This document shows, in pieces, positions 8,456 to 16,806 of a stretch of DNA of 64,000 nt. Numbering within the stretch: position 1 is the first letter of the stretch; each line of letters opens with the position of its first letter. The translations under genes were made by a program, and so were the position numbers. Origin of the DNA: Francisella uliginis. Lineage in GTDB: Bacteria > Pseudomonadota > Gammaproteobacteria > Francisellales > Francisellaceae. The stretch lies in contig NZ_CP016796.1 in the NCBI RefSeq assembly GCF_001895265.1, forward strand, positions 1,922,001-1,986,000. The letters run 5' to 3'. The notes below the pieces were generated by a model. It worked only from the letters and a program-made list of their open reading frames with translations, ran no database searches and was not told the DNA's origin.

Positions 8456-9301
8456 TTATTTTAAACCTAACTCTCTTAATCTCTCATCTAAAAACATTCC
8501 AGCTTGTGGATATTTATCTGATAAATAAACCTCAGATTTTGGATGTATAAAACATGGCGTTGATATTCTATCTAAATTTTCGATTTCGCCCTCAGGTTTT
8601 ACAACCCTATGCTTAGTTGCTATATATTCACCATGTGTCATTTCTTGCAACATATCACCAATATTTATAACTAATGACTCACTATCACATGGCACATCAA
8701 ACCATTGATTACTTACAGGTGATAAAACTTGTAATCCTGGTGAAGAAGCTATCGGTAATAGAGTAATTAGGTTGATATCTTCATGCGCAGCAGCTCTAAC
8801 AGCTCCTGGCTCTTCATCACCTTGCATAGCTGGATAATGTAAAATTCTAAGCAGTGTATTCTCATAAGAAACAGTGTCTCTTAATCTTTGCGGTAACTTA
8901 CTTGCCACAGCTGAATCCATGTGATCATCTATCCATTGTAAAAGTGTTTCACCTAGTTCCATCATTTTTTCAAACATTTCACGAGCAGCGTTACTTACTT
9001 CTGTAGGGTATCTGCCATTAGGAAAATACAAATGATAAAAATGCTTAATATCTTTTACAGTCTCACCTTTTGCAACTTCAGAAACATCTTTAGGAAAATA
9101 ACCATCTTGCTTCTCAACATCAAACATATATTTTTCAGCATCACCTGATTTTAGGAACTTTTGCCATTCTTGATAAACTGTTTGGATAAGACTCCAATCA
9201 ATCGGGTGAGTTTTAAGAACTGCAAAACCAGTTTCTTTCAAAGATTTTGTAAACTCTTCGGGCGCATTATCTGCATAATAGTCAACACTACGAATATTCA
9301 T
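8456..9301 (-). CDS. 2-oxoglutarate/Fe(II)-dependent oxygenase family protein (isopenicillin N synthase-like)
   Basis: A 281-residue member of the isopenicillin N synthase-like oxygenase family. The iron triad is His173 and Asp175 (AAHEDINLITLL) plus His231 (TKHRVV), and the co-substrate-binding pair is Arg245 and Ser247 (RIS). The N-terminal cap DIOX_N and the double-stranded beta-helix follow the usual order. The reading frame extends 25 codons further upstream, but ATG 9301 is preceded by GGAGTAGTA at the right spacing, and the extension is a hydrophobic stretch not seen in this family. Reactions in the family range from hydroxylation to ring closure; the substrate is unknown. It is co-directional with acpB and convergent with the A-T-R cluster, so a metabolic link is possible but unproven. 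Confidence 0.85.
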   Translation of the reverse strand: MNIRSVDYYADNAPEEFTKSLKETGFAVLKTHPIDWSLIQTVYQEWQKFLKSGDAEKYMFDVEKQDGYFPKDVSEVAKGETVKDIKHFYHLYFPNGRYPTEVSNAAREMFEKMMELGETLLQWIDDHMDSAVASKLPQRLRDTVSYENTLLRILHYPAMQGDEEPGAVRAAAHEDINLITLLPIASSPGLQVLSPVSNQWFDVPCDSESLVINIGDMLQEMTHGEYIATKHRVVKPEGEIENLDRISTPCFIHPKSEVYLSDKYPQAGMFLDERLRELGLK

Positions 9302-9415
9302 TACTACTCCATTAATTTTAAGAGAAAACACTAAAATTTCAGTAACTATTATAACAATAATACAATATTGTTGCATCTCTTAGATTAACTCTAATAGCTG
9401 GTTTAAAAAAGTAGT

Positions 9416-9700
9416 TTATTTCGACTTATTTTTAAGCTTTGCCCAGAAAAAGACTTCCATTTTATCAAGCAATCGGGCAAATCTTTTACTTATCGCAATA
9501 AATGGTAATAATGCTATTACCATAAATAACAAGCCAGGCCCGGGAGTAAATAACATAATTATTCCAGGAATAAATACAATAAAGGAAATCAGCAAGAATA
9601 ATACTAAAATAAAAGGATTAGATAACTTTCTTCGAGTGTACCTATGCAATAGATAAAAGCGCTTACCTCTATTTACTGCAAAGAACTTTCTGAGTTTCAA
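9416..9700 (-). CDS. Small membrane protein with TPGPG motif (PGPGW-like family)
   Basis: A 94-residue protein with a very basic N-terminus (residues 1-27), two hydrophobic segments (about 29-51 and 57-70) separated by the motif FTPGPG, and a charged C-terminus. The TPGPG turn between two membrane helices resembles the putative transmembrane PGPGW family, whose function is unknown. It is alone between the oxygenase gene and xerD on the same strand, 115 bases before the oxygenase start. A 17-base perfect palindrome lies upstream at 9825-9841. Confidence 0.65.
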   Translation of the reverse strand: MKLRKFFAVNRGKRFYLLHRYTRRKLSNPFILVLFLLISFIVFIPGIIMLFTPGPGLLFMVIALLPFIAISKRFARLLDKMEVFFWAKLKNKSK

Positions 9701-9824
9701 TATATCACCTATCAGTTAAACTAAAGTAAAATCCCTATAATATTTTTTAAATCATCTTAAGCTATAAATACTTATAAATGAAGCATTTTATTCAACATAA
9801 CACTTTCATAATAAGCCAGCTATA

Positions 9825-9841
9825 TTTGTAATCATTACAAA
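9825..9841. promoter_or_regulatory. 17-base palindrome, possible operator
   Basis: TTTGTAAT, one central base, then ATTACAAA is a perfect 8+1+8 palindrome between xerD and the small membrane protein gene. Its size and symmetry suit a dimeric repressor or activator site. No family can be named. Confidence 0.35.
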
Positions 9842-9866
9842 AGATATTTTTGAGATCAATAATTAT

Positions 9867-10745
9867 TTATCCTCTTGGATGATGCCTTTGGTATATTTCC
9901 TGTAAACGATTTTGTGATATGTGCGTATAAATTGTAGTTGTAGATACACTACTATGACCAAGAAGTAACTGTACAGACCTTAAATCTGCACCATGATTAA
10001 GTAAATGAGTAGCAAAAGCATGCCTTAAAGTATGTGGTGATATTTGTGTACTTATCCCTGCGATAAGAGCATAACTTTTTATACGATGCCAAAATGATTG
10101 ACGCGTCATCCTTTTAGAATGCTGACTAATAAAGATAGCTTTTTCTTTGAAATTTTTAGCCAAATTAGGTCGAGACTCTGTAAAATATTTTTGTAAAAAC
10201 TCTAAAGCATATTCCCCCATAGGAACAATTCTTTCTTTTGAGCCTTTACCTAATACTTGAATCACTCCAAAGTTAATATCAACATTTTCAACATCTAATC
10301 CAATTAGCTCACTAACACGCAAGCCCGTTGCATACATTAGCTCAAGCATCGCCCTATCTCGGATTCCAATATCTTGTGTTAAATCAGGTGCTTGTAACAA
10401 TGCTTCAACATCTGCCTCTGTCATATCCTTAGGCAGGCTCTTAGCTAATTTTGGCATAGTTAATTTAGCAGTAGGATTATTCTCAGTTTGACCAGATCTA
10501 ACTAGCCAAGCATAAAATTTACGCAAAGTAGATATCATTCTAGCATTAGAACGACTACTATAACCATTTTTAGAACGATATGAAATAAAAGCATATAATT
10601 GCTCAAAGTCCAAACTAACTAAGTTAGCTTTTGAGAAATAACTTTGTAGAAATTTAAGATCTGTACGATATGACGAGATAGTATTTTGACTCAAACCATG
10701 TTCAAGCCAAAGATTATCAAGAAAAGCATCAACGACTGTAGACAC
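9867..10745 (-). CDS. xerD: Site-specific tyrosine recombinase XerD
   Basis: A 292-residue tyrosine recombinase. Catalytic residues are all visible: Arg143 (ATGLRVSEL), Lys167, His238 and Arg241 (HTLRHAFATHLL), His264 (LLGHSS) and nucleophile Tyr273 (TIYTH). The N-terminal SAM-like core-binding domain covers about residues 1-90. Length and the PHTLRHAFATHLLNHGADLR block match XerC/XerD, which resolve chromosome dimers at dif. XerD rather than XerC is chosen from overall resemblance and could be the other. The gene follows rplS by 18 bases on the same strand. Confidence 0.88.
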   Translation of the reverse strand: MSTVVDAFLDNLWLEHGLSQNTISSYRTDLKFLQSYFSKANLVSLDFEQLYAFISYRSKNGYSSRSNARMISTLRKFYAWLVRSGQTENNPTAKLTMPKLAKSLPKDMTEADVEALLQAPDLTQDIGIRDRAMLELMYATGLRVSELIGLDVENVDINFGVIQVLGKGSKERIVPMGEYALEFLQKYFTESRPNLAKNFKEKAIFISQHSKRMTRQSFWHRIKSYALIAGISTQISPHTLRHAFATHLLNHGADLRSVQLLLGHSSVSTTTIYTHISQNRLQEIYQRHHPRG

Positions 10746-10763
10746 TTTTTGACTTTCCTAGAA

Positions 10764-11111
10764 TTATACTTTTTCTTTAATTCTAGCAGCTTTACCAGTA
10801 CGGCCTCTCATGTAGTATAGCTTAGCTCTACGTACATCTGCTTTCTTCTCTACTTTGATGCTATCGATCAATGGAGAATGAGTTTGGAAAGTTCTCTCAA
10901 CACCCATGCCTGAAGACATTTTTCTTACAGTGAAAGCAGAGTGAAGACCTCTGTTTCTTTTTCTAAGAACAAAACCTTTGAAAGCCTGGATTCTTTGCTT
11001 ATCACCTTCTCTAATCCATAGGTTAACTGTTACAGAATCACCTGGATTGAATTCTGGAATATCAGTTCTGATTTGTGACTTCTCTACTAGTTCAACAAAT
11101 TTATTTTTCAT
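10764..11111 (-). CDS. rplS: 50S ribosomal protein L19
   Basis: A 115-residue L19, the standard length. The segment [20 protein letters not shown] and the later block [16 protein letters not shown] are diagnostic. It sits at the bridge region of the 50S subunit near the 30S interface. It is the last gene of the rpsP-rimM-trmD-rplS operon, two bases after the trmD stop codon. An AAGGAG ribosome site overlaps the end of trmD. Confidence 0.97.
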   Translation of the reverse strand: MKNKFVELVEKSQIRTDIPEFNPGDSVTVNLWIREGDKQRIQAFKGFVLRKRNRGLHSAFTVRKMSSGMGVERTFQTHSPLIDSIKVEKKADVRRAKLYYMRGRTGKAARIKEKV

Positions 11112-11113
11112 TA

Positions 11114-11869
11114 TTATTCTCCTTTTGTGCTTACCTTATCTATTTTATAATCATTTATAATTTGCTTATCTTCTTCAGATAGGCATAGGCACTCTATTAA
11201 ATCTTTACGACGCTCATAAGTTCTTATTAACTTCTGTTTACGCCTCCATTTTGCTATTTCCTTATGATTACCAGACAACAAAACACTTGGAACTGCATTA
11301 CCATCAGATAAAACAGCTGGCTTTGTATAATGTGGGTAGTCTAACAGACCATCATAGAAAGAATCCTCAATCGCAGAATCTTTATTACCCAACACTTCTG
11401 GTAATAGCCTAATCAGACTATCCATAACAAGCATAGCAGGGAGCTCACCACCACTTAAAACAAAATCACCTACAGAGATTTCCTCATCGACATAATCTTG
11501 TATCAGGCGCTCATCAACCCCTTCATATCTACCACAAAGCAGTATTAGTGAATCATTTTCTAAAAGCTTAAGAGCCTTCTTATGATTAAATACACCACCT
11601 TGAGGTGACAAGTATACTACTTTTGTATTACAACCTAAAGTACTTTTTGCATCTTTGATAGCTTTTGATAAAGGTTCATATTTCATAACCATACCAGCTC
11701 CACCACCAAAACTAGTATCATCTACAGTAGCATGCTTGTCTGTCGTATAATTACGAGGGTTAAAGCAATCTATAGATACCTTCGCATCATTAACTGCTCT
11801 AGCTGTAATCCCAAAATCATTTATTGCTTTAAACATTTCTGGAAATATTGATATTATGCCAAATTTCAT
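11114..11869 (-). CDS. trmD: tRNA (guanine37-N1)-methyltransferase TrmD
   Basis: A 251-residue SPOUT methyltransferase that makes m1G37 next to the anticodon and so prevents +1 frameshifting. The trefoil-knot cofactor site is visible as [10 protein letters not shown] (112-121) and [11 protein letters not shown] (132-142), with the GGGAGM loop at 55-60. It precedes rplS by two bases. Upstream, where rimM normally lies a few bases away, there is instead a gap of about 800 bases holding a pseudogene and a repeat. How trmD is transcribed across that gap is not evident. Confidence 0.97.
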   Translation of the reverse strand: MKFGIISIFPEMFKAINDFGITARAVNDAKVSIDCFNPRNYTTDKHATVDDTSFGGGAGMVMKYEPLSKAIKDAKSTLGCNTKVVYLSPQGGVFNHKKALKLLENDSLILLCGRYEGVDERLIQDYVDEEISVGDFVLSGGELPAMLVMDSLIRLLPEVLGNKDSAIEDSFYDGLLDYPHYTKPAVLSDGNAVPSVLLSGNHKEIAKWRRKQKLIRTYERRKDLIECLCLSEEDKQIINDYKIDKVSTKGE

Positions 11870-11878
11870 TTTTTATCC

Positions 11879-12370
11879 TTAATTGATACCTAAAATTTTA
11901 AATATAAAACCAAGCACCATCATTAAAATCATTATCCATACAAAAGTAAAAGACATTAAACATGTAAAAAATATAAAATATGTAAAAATTTTTATAGGCT
12001 TTCGACTTACATCTTTTCTAAAATAATCTTTCCTATAAAACATAAGTTGGAAGAATTATAAAAACAAGTATATTAAAAGCAGATATCAATAACAAGTATA
12101 ATCGACATCCTATAATATATCCTAAAATACTAATTAAAACCGTATATATGCTCAATCCAAATGGTAACAGCAAAAACCTATTTGAGGAATAAAAAGCATA
12201 ACAAAAACTCTAAACATTCTATGCCTATAAGAATCTTTTCGTTCTTTTTCACTACCAAAATTTAATAAATACTTATCTTTAGCCAACAACCAACTCTTAT
12301 CCCATTTTCTAGTCCAATCATTAGATGTATTAGGATATTCAGGATTATAATATTTACCGCACTCAGCCAT
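11879..12370 (-). pseudogene. Frameshifted small membrane protein gene (unrecognised family)
   Basis: An open frame of 72 codons starts at ATG 12370 and stops at 12152, ending FVMLFIPQIGF before a short out-of-frame tail. If one T is restored in the T5 run (12172-12176), the frame continues as LLLPFGLSIYTVLISILGY and a further hydrophobic span up to a TAG at 12033. A second shift near 12040 then opens FYRKDYFRKDVSRKPIK and another long hydrophobic segment, ending at a TAA at 11879. Read this way the ancestral protein had a hydrophilic, Trp- and Lys-rich N-terminus of about 55 residues and three or four membrane spans, about 160 residues in all. I recognise no family. Alternatively the last part could be a separate 54-codon gene from ATG 12043. 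Confidence 0.6.
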
Positions 12371-12678
12371 TAGATAAGATTCTATTTAAATAAGTTTATA
12401 AGCAGACTAAATTGTATTACTTAGAACAAATAAACACAAATACTTGAGCGATAAAATACACTTTATAGCAACGAATGCACATTAGCGATTAGTATTTTAT
12501 AAAATCAATAATTAGAAAATAGAACTGTTTGAGCAAAGCGAGTTTTCTATTTTCATTGATTTTAAAATACGATAGCGAAGTGCGAAGCGGTTTTGCATAC
12601 TTTTTCCGCCATGAAAAAAAGTATGTCGCTAATACTTACGCAGTAAGTAGCGAAATCTGATTAAGAAATAATTATTAA
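12371..12678. other. Gene-free spacer between the membrane pseudogene and rimM
   Basis: No coding frame is credible here. The half nearest rimM is made of stacked hairpins, annotated separately; the rest is plain AT-rich sequence. Confidence 0.6.
12481..12653. repeat. Hairpin-rich palindromic repeat element
   Basis: Three hairpins follow each other. The first has outer arms 12492-12509 and 12555-12570 and inner arms GAAAATAGAA (12515-12524) and TTCTATTTTC (12545-12554). The second pairs CATACTTTTT (12596-12605) with AAAAAGTATG (12616-12625). The third pairs TCGCTA and CTTAC (12626-12631, 12635-12639) with GTAAG and TAGCGA (12643-12653). ATTAGCGA at the left end is repeated inverted as TCGCTAAT near the right end. 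The higher-GC loops, such as GAGCAAAGCGAG, differ from the surroundings. This looks like a mobile or REP-type intergenic repeat. Confidence 0.6.
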
Positions 12679-13188
12679 CTAATAATCGTATTCCCAATCA
12701 ACAATTATTTTCTTTGAATCAAGATCTTCACTAATAATATATTGCTTAACATAAGGAATTAGATACTCAGAAGATTCTTTTTTACAAACTAACACTTCAT
12801 TAGCACCAGTTTCTATAATATCTATAATCTCACCAAAAGAATCATTATTAGTATTTACAACGCTACAACCGATAAGATCTTTAAAGTACGCTTCTCCATT
12901 ACCTAACTTAGGTAGAGCCTCTTTAGGAACACCAATCAAAGCATTTACATATTTTTTTGCTATTTCAGCATCATCAATATTAGCTAGTTTGATATAAAGT
13001 TTATCAGCTCGTCTTAAGACACCTTCGCCTTTAAGTGGTTGCCAAACATTATTAGCAGGCAACTGGATATACCAATCACCATAACTTAAAAGAGTTTCTA
13101 TTGAATTTGCCAAAGGATACAAGTTAAGCTCACCATCAAGCTTATAGGTAGAACCTATTTTAGCTATTTCTACAAAATCCTGTGACAT
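12679..13188 (-). CDS. rimM: Ribosome maturation factor RimM
   Basis: A 169-residue RimM, the usual length. The N-terminal barrel opens [20 protein letters not shown] and the C-terminal PRC-barrel-like domain contains [12 protein letters not shown] and IPYVKQYI, ending in the typical IVDWEYDY. It binds S19 and helps assemble the head of the 30S subunit. It lies 31 bases after rpsP on the same strand, in the conserved rpsP-rimM order, but is separated from trmD by an unusual 800-base gap. Confidence 0.95.
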   Translation of the reverse strand: MSQDFVEIAKIGSTYKLDGELNLYPLANSIETLLSYGDWYIQLPANNVWQPLKGEGVLRRADKLYIKLANIDDAEIAKKYVNALIGVPKEALPKLGNGEAYFKDLIGCSVVNTNNDSFGEIIDIIETGANEVLVCKKESSEYLIPYVKQYIISEDLDSKKIIVDWEYDY

Positions 13189-13219
13189 AAAAGATAATTA
13201 TTTTTATTATGAAATTTTA

Positions 13220-13468
13220 TTAAGCGGCTTTTTTAGCTTCTTTGATCAAGCTAGCTACTCTATCTGAAGGTTGAGCACCTTTAGCAAGCCAAGCTTCTGC
13301 TTTAGCTAAGTCAAGCTTTAATCTTTCTTCACCACCTTTAGCTAATGGGTTAAAGAAACCTAATCTTTCGATAAATCTACCATCTCTTGGGCTTTTTTTA
13401 TCAGCAACTACGATTCTATAGAAAGGACGCTTTTTAGCTCCACCACGAGCCATACGAATTACTACCAT
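13220..13468 (-). CDS. rpsP: 30S ribosomal protein S16
   Basis: An 82-residue S16. The stretch [17 protein letters not shown] and the block [16 protein letters not shown] are diagnostic, and the C-terminal [15 protein letters not shown] matches. The start ATG 13468 follows CCGGAGAAC. It is the first gene of the rpsP-rimM operon. A consensus promoter lies about 110 bases upstream, back to back with the metK promoter, and the leader contains a hairpin (13522-13548). Confidence 0.97.
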   Translation of the reverse strand: MVVIRMARGGAKKRPFYRIVVADKKSPRDGRFIERLGFFNPLAKGGEERLKLDLAKAEAWLAKGAQPSDRVASLIKEAKKAA

Positions 13469-13521
13469 TTATTGTTCTCCGGTTTTATATTTTTAATCTT
13501 TTCAAATATTTAACTTTACTA

Positions 13522-13548
13522 GCTAAGTCTAGCAGCCATAAACTTAGC
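13522..13548 (-). promoter_or_regulatory. Hairpin in the rpsP leader
   Basis: On the minus strand GCTAAGT pairs with ACTTAGC across a 13-base loop, downstream of the predicted rpsP transcript start and about 55 bases before the gene. No T-run follows, so it may stabilise the leader or regulate translation rather than terminate. Confidence 0.4.
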
Positions 13549-13577
13549 AAAAAATTATGCAAAAATTTAATAGCAAT

Positions 13578-13606
13578 ACTTTAAAGTCTCTCGACTAAAA
13601 AGTCAA
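13578..13606 (-). promoter_or_regulatory. Predicted sigma-70 promoter of rpsP-rimM
   Basis: On the minus strand TTGACT (13606-13601) and TAAAGT (13583-13578) are separated by exactly 17 bases. The transcript would start near 13571, giving a leader of about 100 bases. Confidence 0.65.
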
Positions 13607-13609
13607 TAG

Positions 13610-13638
13610 TTGACTTGATATAAACATAAATATATAAT
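13610..13638 (+). promoter_or_regulatory. Predicted sigma-70 promoter of metK
   Basis: TTGACT (13610-13615) and a consensus TATAAT (13633-13638) are separated by 17 bases. The transcript would start near 13645, leaving a metK leader of about 125 bases. The -35 box is the mirror image of the divergent rpsP -35 box three bases away. Confidence 0.75.
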
Positions 13639-13689
13639 ACACGAAGTCGCTGTATTTAACAAACAACTTGCTTGCGACATTAAACAATA

Positions 13690-13757
13690 AGCTAAAGCGT
13701 TTCTACTAATTTTTTAAAAATTCCTAGAAGCCTTTTAGCTCTAAACAAACTAAAAGG
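13690..13757 (+). promoter_or_regulatory. metK leader with two mutually exclusive hairpins, possible translational switch
   Basis: One long stem can form at 13690-13740: AGCTAAA with TTTAGCT, TTCTA with TAGAA, and AATTTTT with AAAAATT. A competing stem pairs CCTTTTAG (13731-13738) with CTAAAAGG (13750-13757). The second stem would cover the AAAGGGA ribosome site of metK, while the first would free it, because both use 13731-13740. I do not see the core motifs of known SAM riboswitches, so this may be a new control element or a coincidence. Confidence 0.45.
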
Positions 13758-13769
13758 GAACCAATTGAT

Positions 13770-14930
13770 ATGTCAAAAAATTATTTATTCACTTCTGAAT
13801 CAGTATCAGAAGGACATCCAGATAAACTTGCTGATCAAATTTCAGATGCTATATTAGATGAAATTCTTAAACAAGATAAAAACGCTCGTGTAGCATGTGA
13901 AACTTTAGTAAAAACAGGCATGGCACTAGTTGCTGGTGAAATATCTACTTCTGCATGGGTAGATATTGAAGAACTAGTTAGAAATGTTATTACAGAAACA
14001 GGTTATGATAATGCCAATAAAGGTATTGATGGTAGAACATGTTCTGTAATTAATGCTATAGGTAAACAATCAGGTGATATTGCTCAAGGTGTAGATCGCG
14101 GATCTTTAGAAGATCTTGGTGCTGGCGATCAAGGTCTAATGTTTGGTTTTGCAACAAATGAAACCCCTACTCTTATGCCTTCAGCTATTTATTACTCTCA
14201 CTTACTAATGAGAAAACAAGCAGAACTTAGAAAGTCAGGCAAGCTAGCTTGGTTAAGACCAGATGCAAAAGCTCAAGTTACACTTGCTTATGAAAATAAC
14301 AAACCTAAGTTTATTGATACGGTTGTTTTATCAACTCAGCACGATGAATCAATTTCTCAAAAAGAATTGCACGACGCTGTAATCGAAGAAATTGTCAAAG
14401 AAGTCATTCCTGCTGACCTAATTACAAAAAATACTAAATACCATATCAACCCAACAGGCGTATTCCTAATTGGTGGTCCTCAAGGTGACTGTGGTCTAAC
14501 TGGTAGAAAAATTATTGTTGACACTTATGGTGGTGCTGCTCATCATGGTGGTGGCGCATTCTCAGGTAAAGATCCATCAAAAGTAGATCGTTCTGGTGCA
14601 TATATGGGTAGATATATCGCTAAAAATATAGTTGCCGCTGGTCTAGCAGATAAATGTGAAGTCCAAGTTGCATACGCTATTGGTGTTGCAAAACCTGTAT
14701 CTCTAATGGTAAATACTTTTGGCACTGGTAAAATCGCAGATGGCACTATTGAAAAACTTGTTAATGAGGTTTTTGATCTTAGAGTTGGTAAGATTATTGA
14801 AAACTTAGATCTACTGAACCCAATATACAGAAAAACCTCAAACTATGGCCACTTTGGACGCGAACTTCCTGAGTTTAGTTGGGAAAAAATTGATAAGGCA
14901 GATAATCTTAAGTCTCTAGCTAATATTTAA
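13770..14930 (+). CDS. metK: S-adenosylmethionine synthetase MetK
   Basis: A 386-residue methionine adenosyltransferase, close to the E. coli length. It makes S-adenosylmethionine from ATP and methionine. The opening [20 protein letters not shown] contains the ATP-binding GHPDK motif (15-19), and the phosphate loop [19 protein letters not shown] is intact. It is transcribed alone, away from the rpsP operon, from a strong predicted promoter. A ribosome site AAAGGGA lies about 11 bases before ATG 13770, within a hairpin-forming leader. Confidence 0.97.
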   Translation: MSKNYLFTSESVSEGHPDKLADQISDAILDEILKQDKNARVACETLVKTGMALVAGEISTSAWVDIEELVRNVITETGYDNANKGIDGRTCSVINAIGKQSGDIAQGVDRGSLEDLGAGDQGLMFGFATNETPTLMPSAIYYSHLLMRKQAELRKSGKLAWLRPDAKAQVTLAYENNKPKFIDTVVLSTQHDESISQKELHDAVIEEIVKEVIPADLITKNTKYHINPTGVFLIGGPQGDCGLTGRKIIVDTYGGAAHHGGGAFSGKDPSKVDRSGAYMGRYIAKNIVAAGLADKCEVQVAYAIGVAKPVSLMVNTFGTGKIADGTIEKLVNEVFDLRVGKIIENLDLLNPIYRKTSNYGHFGRELPEFSWEKIDKADNLKSLANI

Positions 14931-15515
14931 TTTCTATTTTTTCTTATAAGTTACTATAACTGATTTATTAATATAATCCTGATACGAATTAGTACAAATA
15001 TCGCAAAATAGTTGTGTCTAATTTGGGCTTTCCATATCTAGCTAATAGCATGACTCTATTGGCAAGTATTTAAAGCTAAAAAGTAAGTATAGAATGTAAA
15101 GTAAAGATGTATAAATTTATGTTGGAAATTAGTATAAAAATCCTTTTAAGCAATATCTTCTTGCTTCTTTTAAGTAGTCGTAGAATATAAAGCTACCAAT
15201 TTCTAAAGATCAAACAATCATACCTTCTATTAAAATTATACAATAATATCTATATGGTAAATATAAAGCTTATATGTCTAATCTCAAAATAATCGTATTA
15301 CAAAAACCAAATTAGTGAGGATAAATAATCATTTTAATACTTAGCTAATTTTATAAATAGCTAACAATATATGATACTGCGAACTAAGTTTAGCATATAT
15401 TTATCTTAACATTTCATCATAAGTACCTGAGACTTAACAGATACATTAAAATGGATTTAAAATTGAAGGAAAATAACAATTAGAATAGATAGGTGAATTA
15501 GATATATTTGATTAA
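14931..15515. other. Non-coding spacer between metK and the desaturase
   Basis: This AT-rich stretch of 585 bases shows no credible coding frame, RNA gene or clear terminator. The only recognisable item is a 37-base sequence at 14987-15023 that recurs near 42041. It separates two convergent genes. Confidence 0.6.
14987..15023. repeat. Short dispersed repeat, copy 1
   Basis: This 37-base sequence begins AATTAG and ends CTAATT, so its termini are inverted repeats. It matches 42041-42078 with four mismatches and one gap by eye. It lies in a long gene-free spacer. It may be a relic of a mobile element end. Confidence 0.45.
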
Positions 15516-16688
15516 TTAAGCTAAAGTACTTGCCTTATAATTTTTCTTAGCTTCAACAAACTCGATTTTTAGATCTTTATATTTTGACTTGATAGCTTTA
15601 ATATCAGCCTTAGATAGAACATTCTCTTTCTTAGCTTTAAGATATTCTTGCTTAGCGTTATACATATTTTTAACGTTAGCAACAAGCTTAGTATATTTCT
15701 CTTCTATGCCAAGATGGAAAGTCTTATTCTTTTTAGTTAAAGCTTCATCTAATTTAACTTTAGCCTTTGCAATTTCTATCAAGTGCTTAGGAGTCGTTTT
15801 AAGATCATAACACCATCCAATCTTTGCAAGACCAGCAATAAGCCATTTAGAAGGATCTAGATCAAACCATCTAATACCATTTCTATAGTCACCAGCAAAA
15901 GCATGGTGATAGTTATGATAACCTTCACCACCTGTTACAATAGCAGTGATCCAACTATCTCTAGCCGTATTCTTTCTAGAATAAGGTCTCTTACCAATGG
16001 TATGAGCCAGAGAGTTAATACAGAAAGTAGCATGATGCACAAGTATAACTCTAAGGAAACCACCTAAAAGCAAGAAGCTTACAGCACTATGCCAAGCAGC
16101 TGTAAAAGTATGACCACTTAGGAAGCCAAATATAAACCCAGCTAGAGCAGGCAAACCGAAACATGCTAATATTGCTAAAATAGTGTAATGTCTGTGTTGA
16201 AACACCAAAGCTTTATCTCTTAGAAGATCATTTACACCACGGATTTCTTGAACATCAGCAGTATTATGTCTAAGTAACCAGCCAAAGTGCGAGAACCAAA
16301 AACCTCTAGTAGCTGCATATGGATCTTTTACAGGGTCATCAACATCTTTATGGTGTTTTCTATGATCTGAAGACCATTGTATCACACTGTTTTGTAGTGC
16401 CGCAGTACCAAAAACTAGTAAAAAATAACTTACAAACTTATTAGCCTTATATGTCTTATGCGACCATAATCTATGGTAACCCATAGTAATACTGATACCA
16501 GTTATAGCATAAAATATAGCAAGACAAACATAATCAGATGTTACAAAGCCGTATGTCATACCGTACCACGGTATCACTATTGCGGCAAACAAAGGTATAA
16601 TCAGTAGTCCAAAAACACTTTTCCAGACGATGCTACCTTCTTTTTCTATAGTTTGATCTATTTCATAGATCTCTTTTTTATTACTCAT
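15516..16688 (-). CDS. Membrane acyl-CoA/acyl-lipid delta-9-type fatty acid desaturase
   Basis: A 390-residue membrane di-iron desaturase of the stearoyl-CoA desaturase type. The three histidine boxes are visible: HRLWSH (72-77), HRKHH (109-113) and HNYHH in TGGEGYHNYHHAF. Four hydrophobic spans (around 28-45, 55-70, 87-100 and a pair near 180-215) flank them. The last 90 residues are a lysine-rich, probably coiled-coil tail that goes beyond the catalytic core. It introduces double bonds into membrane fatty acids using oxygen; the exact acyl carrier and position are not visible. It stands alone on the minus strand, with no close operon partner. Confidence 0.9.
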   Translation of the reverse strand: MSNKKEIYEIDQTIEKEGSIVWKSVFGLLIIPLFAAIVIPWYGMTYGFVTSDYVCLAIFYAITGISITMGYHRLWSHKTYKANKFVSYFLLVFGTAALQNSVIQWSSDHRKHHKDVDDPVKDPYAATRGFWFSHFGWLLRHNTADVQEIRGVNDLLRDKALVFQHRHYTILAILACFGLPALAGFIFGFLSGHTFTAAWHSAVSFLLLGGFLRVILVHHATFCINSLAHTIGKRPYSRKNTARDSWITAIVTGGEGYHNYHHAFAGDYRNGIRWFDLDPSKWLIAGLAKIGWCYDLKTTPKHLIEIAKAKVKLDEALTKKNKTFHLGIEEKYTKLVANVKNMYNAKQEYLKAKKENVLSKADIKAIKSKYKDLKIEFVEAKKNYKASTLA

Positions 16689-16806
16689 TTAGAACCTTTT
16701 TATCCCTTTTTGTATTGAATCCACTTTAAGTGAATGTTGAAAACTTTTTAATTTACGATTGCATTATACCACACATTGATATTTTTAGATAGCCCTTTAT
16801 ATATGC

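Noticed and set aside
9302-9376. 25-codon N-terminal extension of the oxygenase
   Set aside because: A good ribosome site precedes the internal ATG, and the extension looks like translated promoter sequence.
13639-13769. Known SAM riboswitch before metK
   Set aside because: I could not see the conserved core of the SAM-I, SAM-II or other SAM classes; only generic competing stems are reported.
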